Source of the DNA: Bacillota bacterium
GTDB taxonomy: Bacteria; Bacillota; Clostridia; Lachnospirales; Lachnospiraceae
NCBI GenBank assembly: GCA_023414875.1
Contig: JAEZMV010000001.1
Coordinates: forward strand, 124,001 to 188,000
DNA: 64,000 nucleotides
Direction of reading: 5' to 3'
Shown here: positions 17,513-26,835 of the stretch, piece after piece
How the letters are laid out: each line of letters begins with the position of its first letter
Numbering within the stretch: the stretch's first letter is position 1
Notes under the pieces: model-generated
Told to the model about the DNA's origin: nothing
The model's database searches: none
What the model saw: only the letters and a program-made list of their open reading frames with translations
Program-made: the position numbers and the translations under genes

Positions 17513-18535
17513 TTAATAGATGGAGCCACTATTAATAATTGGTTGGGCATCCTTATTACCGCAAAGAACTACCAGCAGATTGCTGACCATGGCAGCTTTC
17601 CTCTCCTCATCCAGTACGACAACTTCTTCCTCTCCCAACTGATCAATTGCCATCTTAACCATGCTGACAGCGCCTTCCACAATCTTCTGTCGAGCAGCAA
17701 TTACGGCCACTGCCTGTTGTCTCTGCAGCATTGCGGCTGCAATCTCCTCAGAATAGGATAAATGCGTAATTCTAACTTCTTTGATTTCTAACCCGGCATC
17801 CATTACCCTCTGCTGTAATTCTTCCCTCATGCTGTCCGCTATCTCCTGGCTGCTGCCACGAAGTGTCTTCTCATCAGCATCATCCTCCATGGTGTCATAG
17901 GGATATAGCCTTGCAATATTACGAATGGTTGAATCACATTGGATGGATAAAAAGGTTTTATAATTATCAACATTAAATACTGCTTTCGTAGGATCGGAAA
18001 CTCTCCAAATTACGATTGCTCCAATGATAATCGGATTACCTAATACGTCATTTACTTTTTGCTTTTCATTATTTAAGGTTAATGTCTTAGTGGATATCTT
18101 CTTACCGGTTGAGGCAGCGATACTCGCCTGAGCATTAGTACCTGTAGTTCCTGTACCAATGGTAATATTGGTTGCTCCCCCGCTTGCAGGGTTAAAGCCG
18201 CCTGCAAATGGATTGGTGTAATAAAAACCTTCTTTTTTGATGGTACCGTAGTACTTGCCAAACAAAGTCATAACCAGGGCTTCATTCGGATTAAGAATAT
18301 GGAAGCCGCCCAACATAATGCTAAGTACAATAATGAAAATAATTCCTCCGATTAAGAGAGCTACTCCAAGAATATCACTATCATCTCCGGATAATAGGAT
18401 ACTTCCAAATACTATCATAAGGGTGGATATTACGAAACCGACCAGTACAAGTAAAAGCATTATTCCGCCACTGAAGGGCCTAATCTCTTTCTCATCAATT
18501 AAATTAATTTGGTTTACATTTCCTTCTTTGTCCAT
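17513..18535 (-). CDS. SPFH/Band 7 (stomatin-like) membrane protein
   Basis: 340 aa. Two N-terminal TM helices lie in residues about 25-75, then an SPFH domain opening NEALVMTLFGKYYGTIKKEG. A Gly/Ala/Thr-rich insertion near 115-145 precedes the core, which ends in a helical region (AAAMLQRQQAVAVIAARQKI). SPFH proteins oligomerise at membranes, organise lipid microdomains and may guard proteases; this branch often has an RHH-protein neighbour. AAAGGAGA precedes the ATG. A pair of GATATCA motifs sits 30 bases upstream. Confidence 0.88.
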   Translation of the reverse strand: MDKEGNVNQINLIDEKEIRPFSGGIMLLLVLVGFVISTLMIVFGSILLSGDDSDILGVALLIGGIIFIIVLSIMLGGFHILNPNEALVMTLFGKYYGTIKKEGFYYTNPFAGGFNPASGGATNITIGTGTTGTNAQASIAASTGKKISTKTLTLNNEKQKVNDVLGNPIIIGAIVIWRVSDPTKAVFNVDNYKTFLSIQCDSTIRNIARLYPYDTMEDDADEKTLRGSSQEIADSMREELQQRVMDAGLEIKEVRITHLSYSEEIAAAMLQRQQAVAVIAARQKIVEGAVSMVKMAIDQLGEEEVVVLDEERKAAMVSNLLVVLCGNKDAQPIINSGSIY

Positions 18536-18564
18536 AACTGTCTCCTTTTAATTTATATATTGTA

Positions 18565-18585
18565 TTGATATCATTTTGATATCAT
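18565..18585. promoter_or_regulatory. Tandem GATATCA motifs upstream of SPFH-RHH operon
   Basis: Two copies of the palindromic hexamer GATATC are spaced 11 bases apart in the leader. RHH regulators bind tandem short half-sites, so this is a candidate autoregulatory operator; it is inference from position. Confidence 0.35.
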
Positions 18586-18634
18586 ATTTATACCACTATA
18601 TTCCATATATGTCAATCTCATTTCTTAATATTAA

Positions 18635-18918
18635 TTTAATTTTAATCTTTCGCAATGTACTACTATCTACATTTTTCGATTAATTGTCGGAAAATTGATA
18701 ATTATCAATCGTCCGGAAGGATCAATCACATTCAAAGAATATGAAACCTACCTTCAAGAGATTATTACTAAGGATTTATTGGATCTTCGTAATACTAATC
18801 TAATTCTTTCGGTGGAGGTCAAACATTAAATGCAAATGTAACTAATATGCCCAATATACCGATTTATACAAGCATGAGGGGAGATGATGGCTTCGGTGTC
18901 TGGGTAACCAACAGATAA
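18635..18918 (+). pseudogene. Frameshifted remnant of an unidentified gene
   Basis: Two consecutive plus-strand frames look coding. The first runs from 18635 to a stop near 18830 and contains IIINRPEGSITFKEYETYLQ. The second, in another frame from about 18805 to 18918, reads SFGGGQTLNANVTNM and ends DDGFGVWVTNR. No plausible start or RBS is present. The frame switch and isolation suggest a decayed gene 3' end. The family is not recognised. Confidence 0.35.
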
Positions 18919-18927
18919 GTATAAGAA

Positions 18928-18969
18928 ATGGCATGTCAAAGAATATCTCGCTCATCCTTGATATGCCAT
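18928..18969 (-). terminator. Terminator after the L,D-transpeptidase gene
   Basis: On the minus strand ATGGCATATCAAGG pairs with TTTGACATGCCAT and is followed by TTCTTATACTT. It lies about 50 bases past the stop. Confidence 0.6.
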
Positions 18970-19020
18970 CTATAATATCATCTATCGTTTTATTTCATCT
19001 TTTTTATCAATACATGTCGA

Positions 19021-20040
19021 TCAGGGTTGAATGACAATCGGTGTATTCTTGGGACAGTATTTCCAAAGTATATCCATAATCTCATTGTCCACCGCAATGC
19101 AACCGGCAGTCCAGTCAGAGTCTCCGCCCATACCGTGAATCATGATCTCACCACCCAAAGCAGTATTCCAGGGCGGTTGTGTCCCGTTATCAATAGCATC
19201 TACAATCTGTTCATACGTATTTTGATCGATATTACCGGAATCCAACGCCTCCTTGGCATCTTCCTTGTTGGGATAGGAAACACCAAGAGAAAGGTAAAAT
19301 CTACTGGCACTATTTCTCACGCATACATAATAGGTGCCTTCAGGTGTACGTCCGTCTCCCTCCTGCTTCTTGTCACCGGTTGGTTCCCAGCCTAAACCGA
19401 TGGAATAGCTGTCATATAGCTGGTCACCATCCCATAGCTCCAGAGTACGATCACTCTTTTTCACAACTATTTTCGGAGAGTCTAAGGCTTCAATCTCGTT
19501 AGAAACTGTTTCTGTGGTCGGGTTTGAAGATGGATTTGCCGCTGTGTTTTCAGATGAACTTGAAGTTGGTAGTATCTCACTTAACAAATCACTTCTAATA
19601 TATCCAGTCGAATCTTCATAGCCCACCTTACTCCAATCCCCATCATTACCAAGGTACTTAACCTCTGTTCCGTTGCTTAAACTCACTATAACCTCCGCCT
19701 GCATCGATGGCTCCGTTCTCATATTTACCCCATCCCCTATCACATAGTAAAATACCAGTGTCTCTTTCTCCGGTTTCGTAGGTTGTGATGCCTCCGTACT
19801 TGTTTCCTGCGCCGATGGTGTAGGTTCTACGCTGGGCTCTACGTTTGTTTCCGGTGAACCGTCAACTTCTAATTCACTAACAATCACATTGGTTAAAGGG
19901 GGAATAATCGTTGGCGTTAATGTAGGTGCCGTAGTAATCTCATTACCCTCATTTTCTTCGGAAGCAGAACAGGCGGTTAATCCGGCAACTATCAAAATTA
20001 CAATTGTAGCGAATGTAATTATTCCTAACCGTTTCATCAT
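19021..20040 (-). CDS. SH3b and L,D-transpeptidase (YkuD) lipoprotein
   Basis: A 339-aa secreted protein. The signal ends with lipobox LTAC. A Thr/Pro/Glu-rich linker covers residues 25-95, an SH3b domain covers about 100-155 (VNMRTEPSMQAEVIVSLSNG), and the YkuD catalytic domain covers about 190-339 with IMIHGMGG and the nucleophile Cys in WTAGCIAV. L,D-transpeptidases make 3-3 cross-links or attach proteins to peptidoglycan; the SH3b domain should bind the wall. The gene is monocistronic with its own terminator. Confidence 0.9.
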   Translation of the reverse strand: MMKRLGIITFATIVILIVAGLTACSASEENEGNEITTAPTLTPTIIPPLTNVIVSELEVDGSPETNVEPSVEPTPSAQETSTEASQPTKPEKETLVFYYVIGDGVNMRTEPSMQAEVIVSLSNGTEVKYLGNDGDWSKVGYEDSTGYIRSDLLSEILPTSSSSENTAANPSSNPTTETVSNEIEALDSPKIVVKKSDRTLELWDGDQLYDSYSIGLGWEPTGDKKQEGDGRTPEGTYYVCVRNSASRFYLSLGVSYPNKEDAKEALDSGNIDQNTYEQIVDAIDNGTQPPWNTALGGEIMIHGMGGDSDWTAGCIAVDNEIMDILWKYCPKNTPIVIQP

Positions 20041-20254
20041 CTACCAATACACTCTCTTTCATGATAATTAGATATAAGAACTGTGTGCCCATTTAATCTT
20101 TTGCTTATTTATGTTTCTTATACAATGTTATCATATACTTATTTTAGAAATATTAAACAACTTTAATTCTAAGTTTAAAATCACTGTGATAACTATGAAG
20201 CAATATAAGCAAAGTGATGAATAAAGTAATATATAGTTTCATTCTCTATTACAT

Positions 20255-20932
20255 CTATTTAACACTTCCTCCATGAAAATTACATTCATAGATTTTCTTT
20301 GCTTGACAAAATATCTCTTCTTTTCCGTTAAACCATTCAAAATCACCTATGACATTACAATAATAGACATAATCACCGTTCTGATATAGGTTTGGTCCTC
20401 GGTAAGGTGCTTCCTCGCTCACCAGTAATAATGCTTCCTTCAAAAAATCCCCTGAAAACCCGCCACCTAATACATGTCCACAATAATTCATGCTCCAGAT
20501 TGGTGACCCTTGGTACCAAACCGCTTCCTCACCGCAAAACTTTTCACCTCCCAGGTAAGTATCAAGGTATCGGTACTCTCCTTCCTCATATTGCAAATCA
20601 TTCGATTTTGGCCTTGATGCCTGTATTAACGGGCCTTTTCCTGCATAGGTGTTTTTCTTTGCTCTGCACAAAAAATCTATCATATCACCATAATCAATTA
20701 CTTCTTTTCTGGTATTGGATATGAAGTAATTAATATCTTCCGGTTTTACCAATCTGTCTATACTTATCTTAAATTCATTACTTAATCGTATCAGATTCTC
20801 TACATCTGGATAACCCTGCCCTAACTCCCATTTTGCTACAGCTTGCCTCGTCACTCCGATTTTTTCCGCCAGGCCTTCCTGGGAAAGCCCCCGGTCCTTC
20901 CTAATCAATGGCAGCTTATCCTTCAGTTCCAT
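20255..20932 (-). CDS. XRE-family regulator with C-terminal DUF5680-like domain
   Basis: 225 aa. An N-terminal helix-turn-helix (LSQEGLAEKIGVTRQAVAKW) covers residues 1-65. The C-terminal domain of about 140 aa contains YAGKGPLIQASRPKSNDLQY, VWYQGSPIWSMNYCGHV and YRGPNLYQNGDYVYY, matching the DUF5680 pattern often fused to XRE domains. It probably regulates transcription; the ligand is unknown. The gene stands alone. Confidence 0.82.
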   Translation of the reverse strand: MELKDKLPLIRKDRGLSQEGLAEKIGVTRQAVAKWELGQGYPDVENLIRLSNEFKISIDRLVKPEDINYFISNTRKEVIDYGDMIDFLCRAKKNTYAGKGPLIQASRPKSNDLQYEEGEYRYLDTYLGGEKFCGEEAVWYQGSPIWSMNYCGHVLGGGFSGDFLKEALLLVSEEAPYRGPNLYQNGDYVYYCNVIGDFEWFNGKEEIFCQAKKIYECNFHGGSVK

Positions 20933-21090
20933 AATATATTATCCCCCTTCTTTGAATCAACATGTATTGAAGCATTCCTGCAGAATTAATAACTAAATAT
21001 TATAATGTCTATTGATATGAATATACCACATATTCCCTGTGCTATCAATCAACCTAAACTACCATATCTGCCAACCATAAGTTGCACTTT

Positions 21091-21141
21091 GTATATAGCA
21101 AAAGCCCTCTAGCGATATCACCGAGGGCTTTTGTTATATAC
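21091..21141. terminator. Bidirectional hairpin terminator
   Basis: AAAAGCCCTC and GAGGGCTTTT pair around 13 bases, inside a longer GTATATA/TATATAC inverted repeat. It is in the 370-base gap between the HAD gene stop and the XRE gene start. Confidence 0.7.
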
Positions 21142-21206
21142 ATTGCTTCTTAATAGTTATTTCTTTCATAGTCACATATCCACACTAACGAAGTATGGCT
21201 GTTTTT

Positions 21207-21248
21207 AAATATAATAATGAATTTCCACTGGAATTCATTATTATATTT
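21207..21248. repeat. AT-rich inverted repeat
   Basis: AAATATAATAATGAATTTCC pairs with its complement, apart from one extra T in the left arm, across a 3-base loop. It is followed at once by the hairpin at 21252-21276. Confidence 0.5.
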
Positions 21249-21251
21249 ACT

Positions 21252-21276
21252 AAGCATTCAACTTTGTTGAATGCTT
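21252..21276. terminator. Perfect hairpin after the HAD gene
   Basis: AAGCATTCAAC, a TTT loop, and GTTGAATGCTT. It lies 31 bases past the HAD stop. The T-run is on the plus side only, so terminator activity on the minus strand is uncertain. Confidence 0.5.
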
Positions 21277-21306
21277 TTCACACTACACCGTTAATTCTAG
21301 TTGATT

Positions 21307-22116
21307 CTAAAGCTCATAATATTTTTCTAAGATATGAGCTATTCCATCTTCATTGTTAGATAAGGTAATCTCATCAGCCACCGCCTTAAGTTGTTGACAG
21401 GCATTTCCCATGGCAACTCCAAGTCCTGCAAATTCAATCATTTTAATATCATTGTGTTCATCCCCAAAAGCTATCACTTCCTCTGGACTGATGTTCATCT
21501 TATCACATACGGCTTGCAGTGAGCTTGCCTTATTAATTCCTTTCATGGTTGCTTCAAGATAGAAGGGAGTTGATTGTACAAAGGAAAGTTCACTCATAAA
21601 GGGCTTCATGATCTGTTTGGAAGAAGGCACCAATACATCATTGGGAGCTGCAATCAAAATTTTAATAGGGTTAAAATCAACCGCAGCTGCAACATTATCT
21701 ACTTCCTTAACCCCAAGACTATTCAAATTGCTTTCAAACTCTATCATGAATTCATCTTTACTGGTGGTATAATATTGCTTACCATCCTCAACAATCGGTG
21801 TTACCGGAAAATCCTCTATATGCTTCAGCAGTTTGACTGCTGTTTCATTTGGTAGACTTTTTTTATATAATACCTGCTTGGAGTTAGCATCAACTACCTT
21901 ACCCCCATTATAGGATAATAAAATTCCGTTATATTTCTCCAGCTGCAGAGCCTCACTTTCTCTTTTCAGTCCAGTAATCGGGCGTCCTGAAGCTAATACT
22001 ACAATCACACCCTTCTTTTGCACAGCAATTAATGCTTCCTTTGTCCTCCGCGTAATTATCTTTTTATCATTGTTCAAGGTTCCGTCCAAATCTAGTGCAA
22101 TCAATCGGTATTTCAT
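21307..22116 (-). CDS. HAD-superfamily Cof-type phosphatase
   Basis: About 269 aa. Motif I LDLDGTL holds the nucleophile Asp, motif II is VLASGRP, and motifs III/IV end in VIAFGDEHNDIKMIEFAGLG. A large C2-type cap lies between them. Cof-like enzymes dephosphorylate small metabolites such as sugar phosphates or flavin precursors; the substrate cannot be assigned. The start is set at the ATG with AAGGAG 5 bases upstream, 22 codons after an earlier ATG that lacks an RBS. Confidence 0.88.
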   Translation of the reverse strand: MKYRLIALDLDGTLNNDKKIITRRTKEALIAVQKKGVIVVLASGRPITGLKRESEALQLEKYNGILLSYNGGKVVDANSKQVLYKKSLPNETAVKLLKHIEDFPVTPIVEDGKQYYTTSKDEFMIEFESNLNSLGVKEVDNVAAAVDFNPIKILIAAPNDVLVPSSKQIMKPFMSELSFVQSTPFYLEATMKGINKASSLQAVCDKMNISPEEVIAFGDEHNDIKMIEFAGLGVAMGNACQQLKAVADEITLSNNEDGIAHILEKYYEL

Positions 22117-22263
22117 ATATCTCCTTACTATCTTATGTATTTTAAGTAGCTCAAGTAAATTGTCGGAGCATAATCTACTCAAAAAGTAATGTTACTCCTA
22201 TGTATAACCTGCTATCATAATTTTTTATCTTAACAGCAAGTGGCAATTTTTACAAGAAAAATC

Positions 22264-22310
22264 TAAAAAAAGGAGTTGACGCAAAACTAAATGATTTTGG
22301 TTTTGCCTCA
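22264..22310 (-). terminator. Terminator after the CapA-like gene
   Basis: On the minus strand GCAAAACCAAAA pairs with TTTAGTTTTGC, followed by CTCCTTTTTTT. Confidence 0.6.
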
Positions 22311-22327
22311 GCCCCATATTACCAAGA

Positions 22328-23767
22328 TTACTTTACTTTGATTTTTCCTTCCTCATCAAAGGATATTCCATACTTACAATAACCATTTATTTTCTTCAGG
22401 ATTCGTATTTTCTCGTTTCCCTTGCTTGGAGTTGGTTGATAATTGTTGATTGAACCGGTGGAGGATATGGAACAGGGAATAATTCTTACATTATTATCAG
22501 GTACCAGCTTGTCGTTTAGAAAGGTGAAGGTCTGCTGATAAATCATCGTATCCTTATCGGGAGGATTCGTATTTCCTCCAAAGCAGAAATTTCCAAGACT
22601 ATATACAATAAAAGCATCTTTGTATTTTTCTACCGGCTGAAGTACATGGGGATGATGTCCAAGAACCAGATTTGCTCCTCCGTCTATTGCAATCCTGCCA
22701 AGAGTTGTTTGAGCTTTGGTTGCCTTACTGGTCCTTTCAATTCCCCAATGAAAGCTTACAACGATTAAATCAGGTTTTTCCTCTTTTACTTTTTTTAACG
22801 CACTGCGTAAAATTGTAGTGCAATCGTCTAACTTGTCCGTTTCAAGAATGGATACCATGCCTATTTTTATTCCTTTGACTTTATATACTCCAATCTTACT
22901 GAAGGAGGAAAATATTATATCTGCGTTATTAAAGCTTTCTATGGTATCAGAATAGCTGATTTCTCCATAATCCTTCACGTGATTATTGGCAAACGCAACA
23001 GCTTCGATAGAGCCTTCCTTTAATATATTGATATAGGAGGGCTTACCTCTAAACGCCCACTTTTTATCAACGCGGCTTCCTCTGTCGCTTAACGTGCCTT
23101 CAAAGTTAACAAGAGTCATATCATCTTTTTCAAAAATCGGCTTAACGTTCTTAAAAAAATATGCATCATTCTTCTGTTTATTATATACCGAAAAGAAATT
23201 TACACTTGCAGGCTGCTTGATATCACTGGATAAGGTAACATCGCCCGCCGCACTGATCGTGATGGAAACCTCTTTTGTAACAGTTACTTTACAGACAGCT
23301 TTTGCTTCACCAAGACTTACTGTAACATTCGCCTCTCCATAATGAACTCCCTTAATAACACCCTTTTGTGAAACGGTTATTATCTTAGTATTACTGCTTG
23401 TAAATTGAAGTTCTTCCTCGGTTGTATTCTCCTCGGACAAGGTTGCTTCCAGTTTATACTTATCTCCCTGTTTCATCGAGAGTTTCGTCTTCCCTAATGT
23501 AATTTTACCGGAATATGTCTCCTCCGGTTCCTCTTCAGGTCCTCCCGGCTCAGTGGGATCATCAGGATTATCAGGGTTTTTCGGTTCAATTGGAGTTTCC
23601 TCTCCTCCCACACCTGTATTTCCCGGATCCGTTGTTTCACCCGGTACTGATGTTACTTCCGGCCTGCCTATCTCTGAAGCATATACCCTATTCGAACTAA
23701 TTCCCAACATTAATAACATACAGAAAATACTAATTATGTATCTATTCTTTGTCAGTAACACCTTCAT
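22328..23767 (-). CDS. Secreted CapA-like metallophosphatase with BIG2 domain
   Basis: 479 aa. An N-terminal signal is followed by a Pro/Glu/Gly-rich linker (residues about 35-90), a bacterial Ig-like group 2 domain (about 90-165) and a PGA-cap domain of the calcineurin-like fold. The fold shows AAGDVTLSSD, LVNFEGTLSD, AFANNHVKDYG, VSFHWGIE, GHHPHVLQPV and YSLGNFCFGG. CapA/PgsA proteins take part in poly-gamma-glutamate capsule export, but no capB or capC gene is here, so a stand-alone surface phosphoesterase role is equally likely. RBS and start are ordinary. Confidence 0.85.
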   Translation of the reverse strand: MKVLLTKNRYIISIFCMLLMLGISSNRVYASEIGRPEVTSVPGETTDPGNTGVGGEETPIEPKNPDNPDDPTEPGGPEEEPEETYSGKITLGKTKLSMKQGDKYKLEATLSEENTTEEELQFTSSNTKIITVSQKGVIKGVHYGEANVTVSLGEAKAVCKVTVTKEVSITISAAGDVTLSSDIKQPASVNFFSVYNKQKNDAYFFKNVKPIFEKDDMTLVNFEGTLSDRGSRVDKKWAFRGKPSYINILKEGSIEAVAFANNHVKDYGEISYSDTIESFNNADIIFSSFSKIGVYKVKGIKIGMVSILETDKLDDCTTILRSALKKVKEEKPDLIVVSFHWGIERTSKATKAQTTLGRIAIDGGANLVLGHHPHVLQPVEKYKDAFIVYSLGNFCFGGNTNPPDKDTMIYQQTFTFLNDKLVPDNNVRIIPCSISSTGSINNYQPTPSKGNEKIRILKKINGYCKYGISFDEEGKIKVK

Positions 23768-24022
23768 ACGCTTGTATTCCCTCCCTGTAGCTTACGTAAT
23801 TCTGCAGATATAGTATAACTTACGGTTTGTGGTAAATCAAGCAAACACTAACAATTTTGAATGTTTCCTTACTAATGTAACGTGTTTTCGAAAGCAGCTT
23901 ATTAATCTGTTCTTAAACAATTCTTAATTATATTTCATTTTAAATGTATATATACTTGTAGTAAGGTTATATATGAAAATAACAAAAAAACCATTCCAAA
24001 AATAATAGGGGGTAAAATTTAT

Positions 24023-24376
24023 ATGATTCAGCAAAGAAATCTAGTTGTATGCATTCTGTTATCAATCATAACCTGCGGACTTTACTCTTTTTACTGGTTT
24101 GTCTGTCTAACTGACGATACAAATGCTCTTTCCAATGAAACAGATACGTCAGGCGGTATCGCCTTGCTTTTAACCATTATTACCTGCGGTATCTATGGTT
24201 TCATCTGGGCTTACAGAAGGGGCGAAAAAATAGATAAAGCAAAACAGATGCGTAATATCCCTGCCGGAAATGGCGGCTTACTATACTTATTACTGTACCT
24301 GTTCGGCGGATTAATTGCTTATGCCTTGATACAACACGAAGTTAATACCTTGGCCAATCAGCAAATTACTATGTAG
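24023..24376 (+). CDS. DUF4234 small membrane protein
   Basis: 117 aa with three hydrophobic segments (residues about 8-27, 45-65, 85-105). The repeated IITCGLYSFYW and IITCGIYGFIW motifs are typical of DUF4234. Function is unknown. GGGGG sits about 10 bases before the ATG. It is one of few plus-strand genes here, divergent from the CapA-like gene and convergent with module C, and is followed by a strong terminator. Confidence 0.85.
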   Translation: MIQQRNLVVCILLSIITCGLYSFYWFVCLTDDTNALSNETDTSGGIALLLTIITCGIYGFIWAYRRGEKIDKAKQMRNIPAGNGGLLYLLLYLFGGLIAYALIQHEVNTLANQQITM

Positions 24377-24420
24377 AAGAAAGCTGCTAATCCTCATTTA
24401 AATTACTGAAAAGTTAATAT

Positions 24421-24457
24421 GGCAGGTGCAAAATGTTAAAAACATTTTGCACCTGCC
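24421..24457. terminator. Strong bidirectional terminator
   Basis: A perfect 17-bp stem beginning GGCAGGTGCAAAATGTT with a 3-base loop separates the convergent DUF4234 and module C permease genes. Confidence 0.85.
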
Positions 24458-24482
24458 ATCAGTCCTCTTCGGCTTCCCTCTA

Positions 24483-26834
24483 TTATTCACTTACTAGTGC
24501 GTAAGCCGATATTTTACGAATCCGGTAGGTAATCAGCATGGATACTGCATAGGATAGGAGGATAATCGCAATTCCAAATATCGAAATTGATGTCGGGGTT
24601 ACGATAAAACCGGCTTTCATGATGCCCATACCCCTCTGCACTGCTGTCATAATTACATTCGTAAGGGTAGCTCCAAGAAAACTTCCGATACACACCCCGA
24701 AAAATACCGGCACAAGGAAACCGATTGATATCTGGTTCATCAGCTGCCAGGTGGTATAGCCAATGGCTTTTTGAATACCGAGTTCACGTTTTCTTCGAAC
24801 CACCGTTGAATTAATTATGAAGTAAAGCACCAATACAACAACCGCTACCGTTATAAACATGATCGCAATACCTAGCAAAGATACGATGGATGTATAGACC
24901 ATAGCTCCCTGCTCTATGTTTTTATCCATATCCTGCGTAAATATTATGGAAGACTCATATCTGCTTTCAATCTTTTTCAAAAACTCTGCTGCATCCGTTC
25001 CTTTATCTAGGTAGATATTAAGACTTTGCTGGTGGAAGTCCGGATTTAGCATCAGCATACCCTCATAAGTAATTGAGGAATTTATACCTCCCATATAACC
25101 ACCCTGTGATAAGCCTGACACAACGAACTCTACCTCAACATCTCCCATCGATAAGAGGACCATATCTCCTTTTGTTTTCCCAAGCATTTCAGCCAGATGT
25201 CCTGCCAGTACAATCTCGTTACTATGAATTGGGTATCTTCCCGTATATACAGTTCTCGTTTCTTTTCCGGAATAATCGTCCATAATATAGGAGCTAACTT
25301 CTACATCATCAATATTGATAATTACTTCATCAATAAATTGTACCTTTCTTACCTCCTCCAGCTTCCTTATCTCATCCACCTCTTTTGATACATCAGTATC
25401 CGGTTTGAACACTACTACCGCATTCGACAGTTCAATTCCCGGAGTTTCCAAAAATGCCGTAATATCTACTGTCGTGTTATAAAACATGACTACTGCAAAG
25501 GCCTGTGCAAACGAGACCACGATTAAAATAAATACAATCATAAAGCTTTGCTTTTTATTCTGTAATAATGCTTTCATCGCCAATACAAAGGGCAGCCTGC
25601 CTCTGGAAGTACTCAGGGGCATATGATTTTTACGAAAGCTATGGGTTACGATGCCGCCACGGAGTGCAATAATCGGATGGAGCTTTCTGATTTTTGATGA
25701 GGAGGCTAATGCCACAACCGCTACTATAAGTAAGATAATACAAAACGCAATTCCACTGATTACACCATCAAAGTCCTGAACCCATTTGATACCGGACTGC
25801 TGAGCAAAGATATCCGATAATGCCGGGGTCGTCAGGTAAGATAATGCGATTCCGACGATACTTCCAACAAAAGCGATTACTGTAAACTGGAGCAGTACAG
25901 ATAAAATGATTTGTCTGCTGGTGTAACCTACCGCTTTTAAGGAACCTATTTTTGTCATATCCTCTTCTAAACTGTTATTGATTCGGAATCTCACCACGAT
26001 CAGACAGACTATAACGATAATCGCCGCAAATACCACAACCATAATCGACATCAAAGAAGGCATCATGGTACGGGAGAGCTTAACCATCGGCATATCCATA
26101 CTATATAATGAGCGCGTAATATCCGTTTGAGCAGAGGAGGTTTTTTGGCCTGTAATTTCCCTTATACCGGTCTCAATATCCTTATTCACTTCATAAAGCC
26201 TCGCTAATACCAGCGCAGCGCGATAGGATTCACCTAATTGCTTATCTACCTTTTCATAAGTATCCTGAGGCAGGTACACTCCCATAAGTAACGTTTCCGG
26301 AGAACTGTAGAATACATCCTCCGTAAAGCCTTTGACGGTAAAGGATAGCTCTGTATCTTTTAGCTTCATATGAATGGTATCATTTAACTCATAGCCTCCC
26401 ACCAATTGAAATAAATACGGGAGATAGATTGACATATCGTCTGCCGGAAGGTGCTTGCCGACAAATTTCCATCTGGTCATGGAACGAGTAGCATCTGCGT
26501 TATTAAATAAAAAAATATTTTTCTTAGTTCCACCATTATAGTCGATTTCTGCCTGCGCCCACATTGGCTTCACGGTTTCCATCTGTTTCATGTTCTCATG
26601 ATTTGTCATGTATTGTTCAACTTCCTCCGTGAAATCCGTCTCGGGCATAATATAGTAAATATCGGAGGTATTCATGTCTTTCGTGATCTTATCAAAATAA
26701 TTACCAAAATTGAAAGAAATCAGCAGTCCGATATTTAATAATAAGGCGGCGATGCCAAACATCAAAAAGAGTGATATCGTATGACCTTTCGTTTTTCTAA
26801 TATTAGCGTAGGCTAACATAAAAATCTTCCTCAC
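24483..26834 (-). CDS. FtsX-type ABC transporter permease, module C
   Basis: 783 aa, the same length and layout as the module A permease: TM near residues 18-42, an extracellular domain, an FtsX core near 260-390, TM near 430, a second extracellular domain, and a C-terminal FtsX core. Shared stretches include SLKAVGYTSRQIILSVLLQF and the motif HPIIALRGGI. It follows its ATPase stop by one base. It probably exports or removes envelope-active compounds under control of the adjacent two-component system. Divergence in the extracellular loops suggests a different ligand from module A. Confidence 0.88.
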   Translation of the reverse strand: MRKIFMLAYANIRKTKGHTISLFLMFGIAALLLNIGLLISFNFGNYFDKITKDMNTSDIYYIMPETDFTEEVEQYMTNHENMKQMETVKPMWAQAEIDYNGGTKKNIFLFNNADATRSMTRWKFVGKHLPADDMSIYLPYLFQLVGGYELNDTIHMKLKDTELSFTVKGFTEDVFYSSPETLLMGVYLPQDTYEKVDKQLGESYRAALVLARLYEVNKDIETGIREITGQKTSSAQTDITRSLYSMDMPMVKLSRTMMPSLMSIMVVVFAAIIVIVCLIVVRFRINNSLEEDMTKIGSLKAVGYTSRQIILSVLLQFTVIAFVGSIVGIALSYLTTPALSDIFAQQSGIKWVQDFDGVISGIAFCIILLIVAVVALASSSKIRKLHPIIALRGGIVTHSFRKNHMPLSTSRGRLPFVLAMKALLQNKKQSFMIVFILIVVSFAQAFAVVMFYNTTVDITAFLETPGIELSNAVVVFKPDTDVSKEVDEIRKLEEVRKVQFIDEVIINIDDVEVSSYIMDDYSGKETRTVYTGRYPIHSNEIVLAGHLAEMLGKTKGDMVLLSMGDVEVEFVVSGLSQGGYMGGINSSITYEGMLMLNPDFHQQSLNIYLDKGTDAAEFLKKIESRYESSIIFTQDMDKNIEQGAMVYTSIVSLLGIAIMFITVAVVVLVLYFIINSTVVRRKRELGIQKAIGYTTWQLMNQISIGFLVPVFFGVCIGSFLGATLTNVIMTAVQRGMGIMKAGFIVTPTSISIFGIAIILLSYAVSMLITYRIRKISAYALVSE

Positions 26835-26835
26835 A

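Noticed and set aside
18635..18918. Intact small plus-strand gene
   Set aside because: The two coding-like frames are out of register and lack a start and RBS.
22328..23767. Poly-gamma-glutamate capsule operon
   Set aside because: Only a CapA-like gene is present; capB and capC genes are absent nearby.
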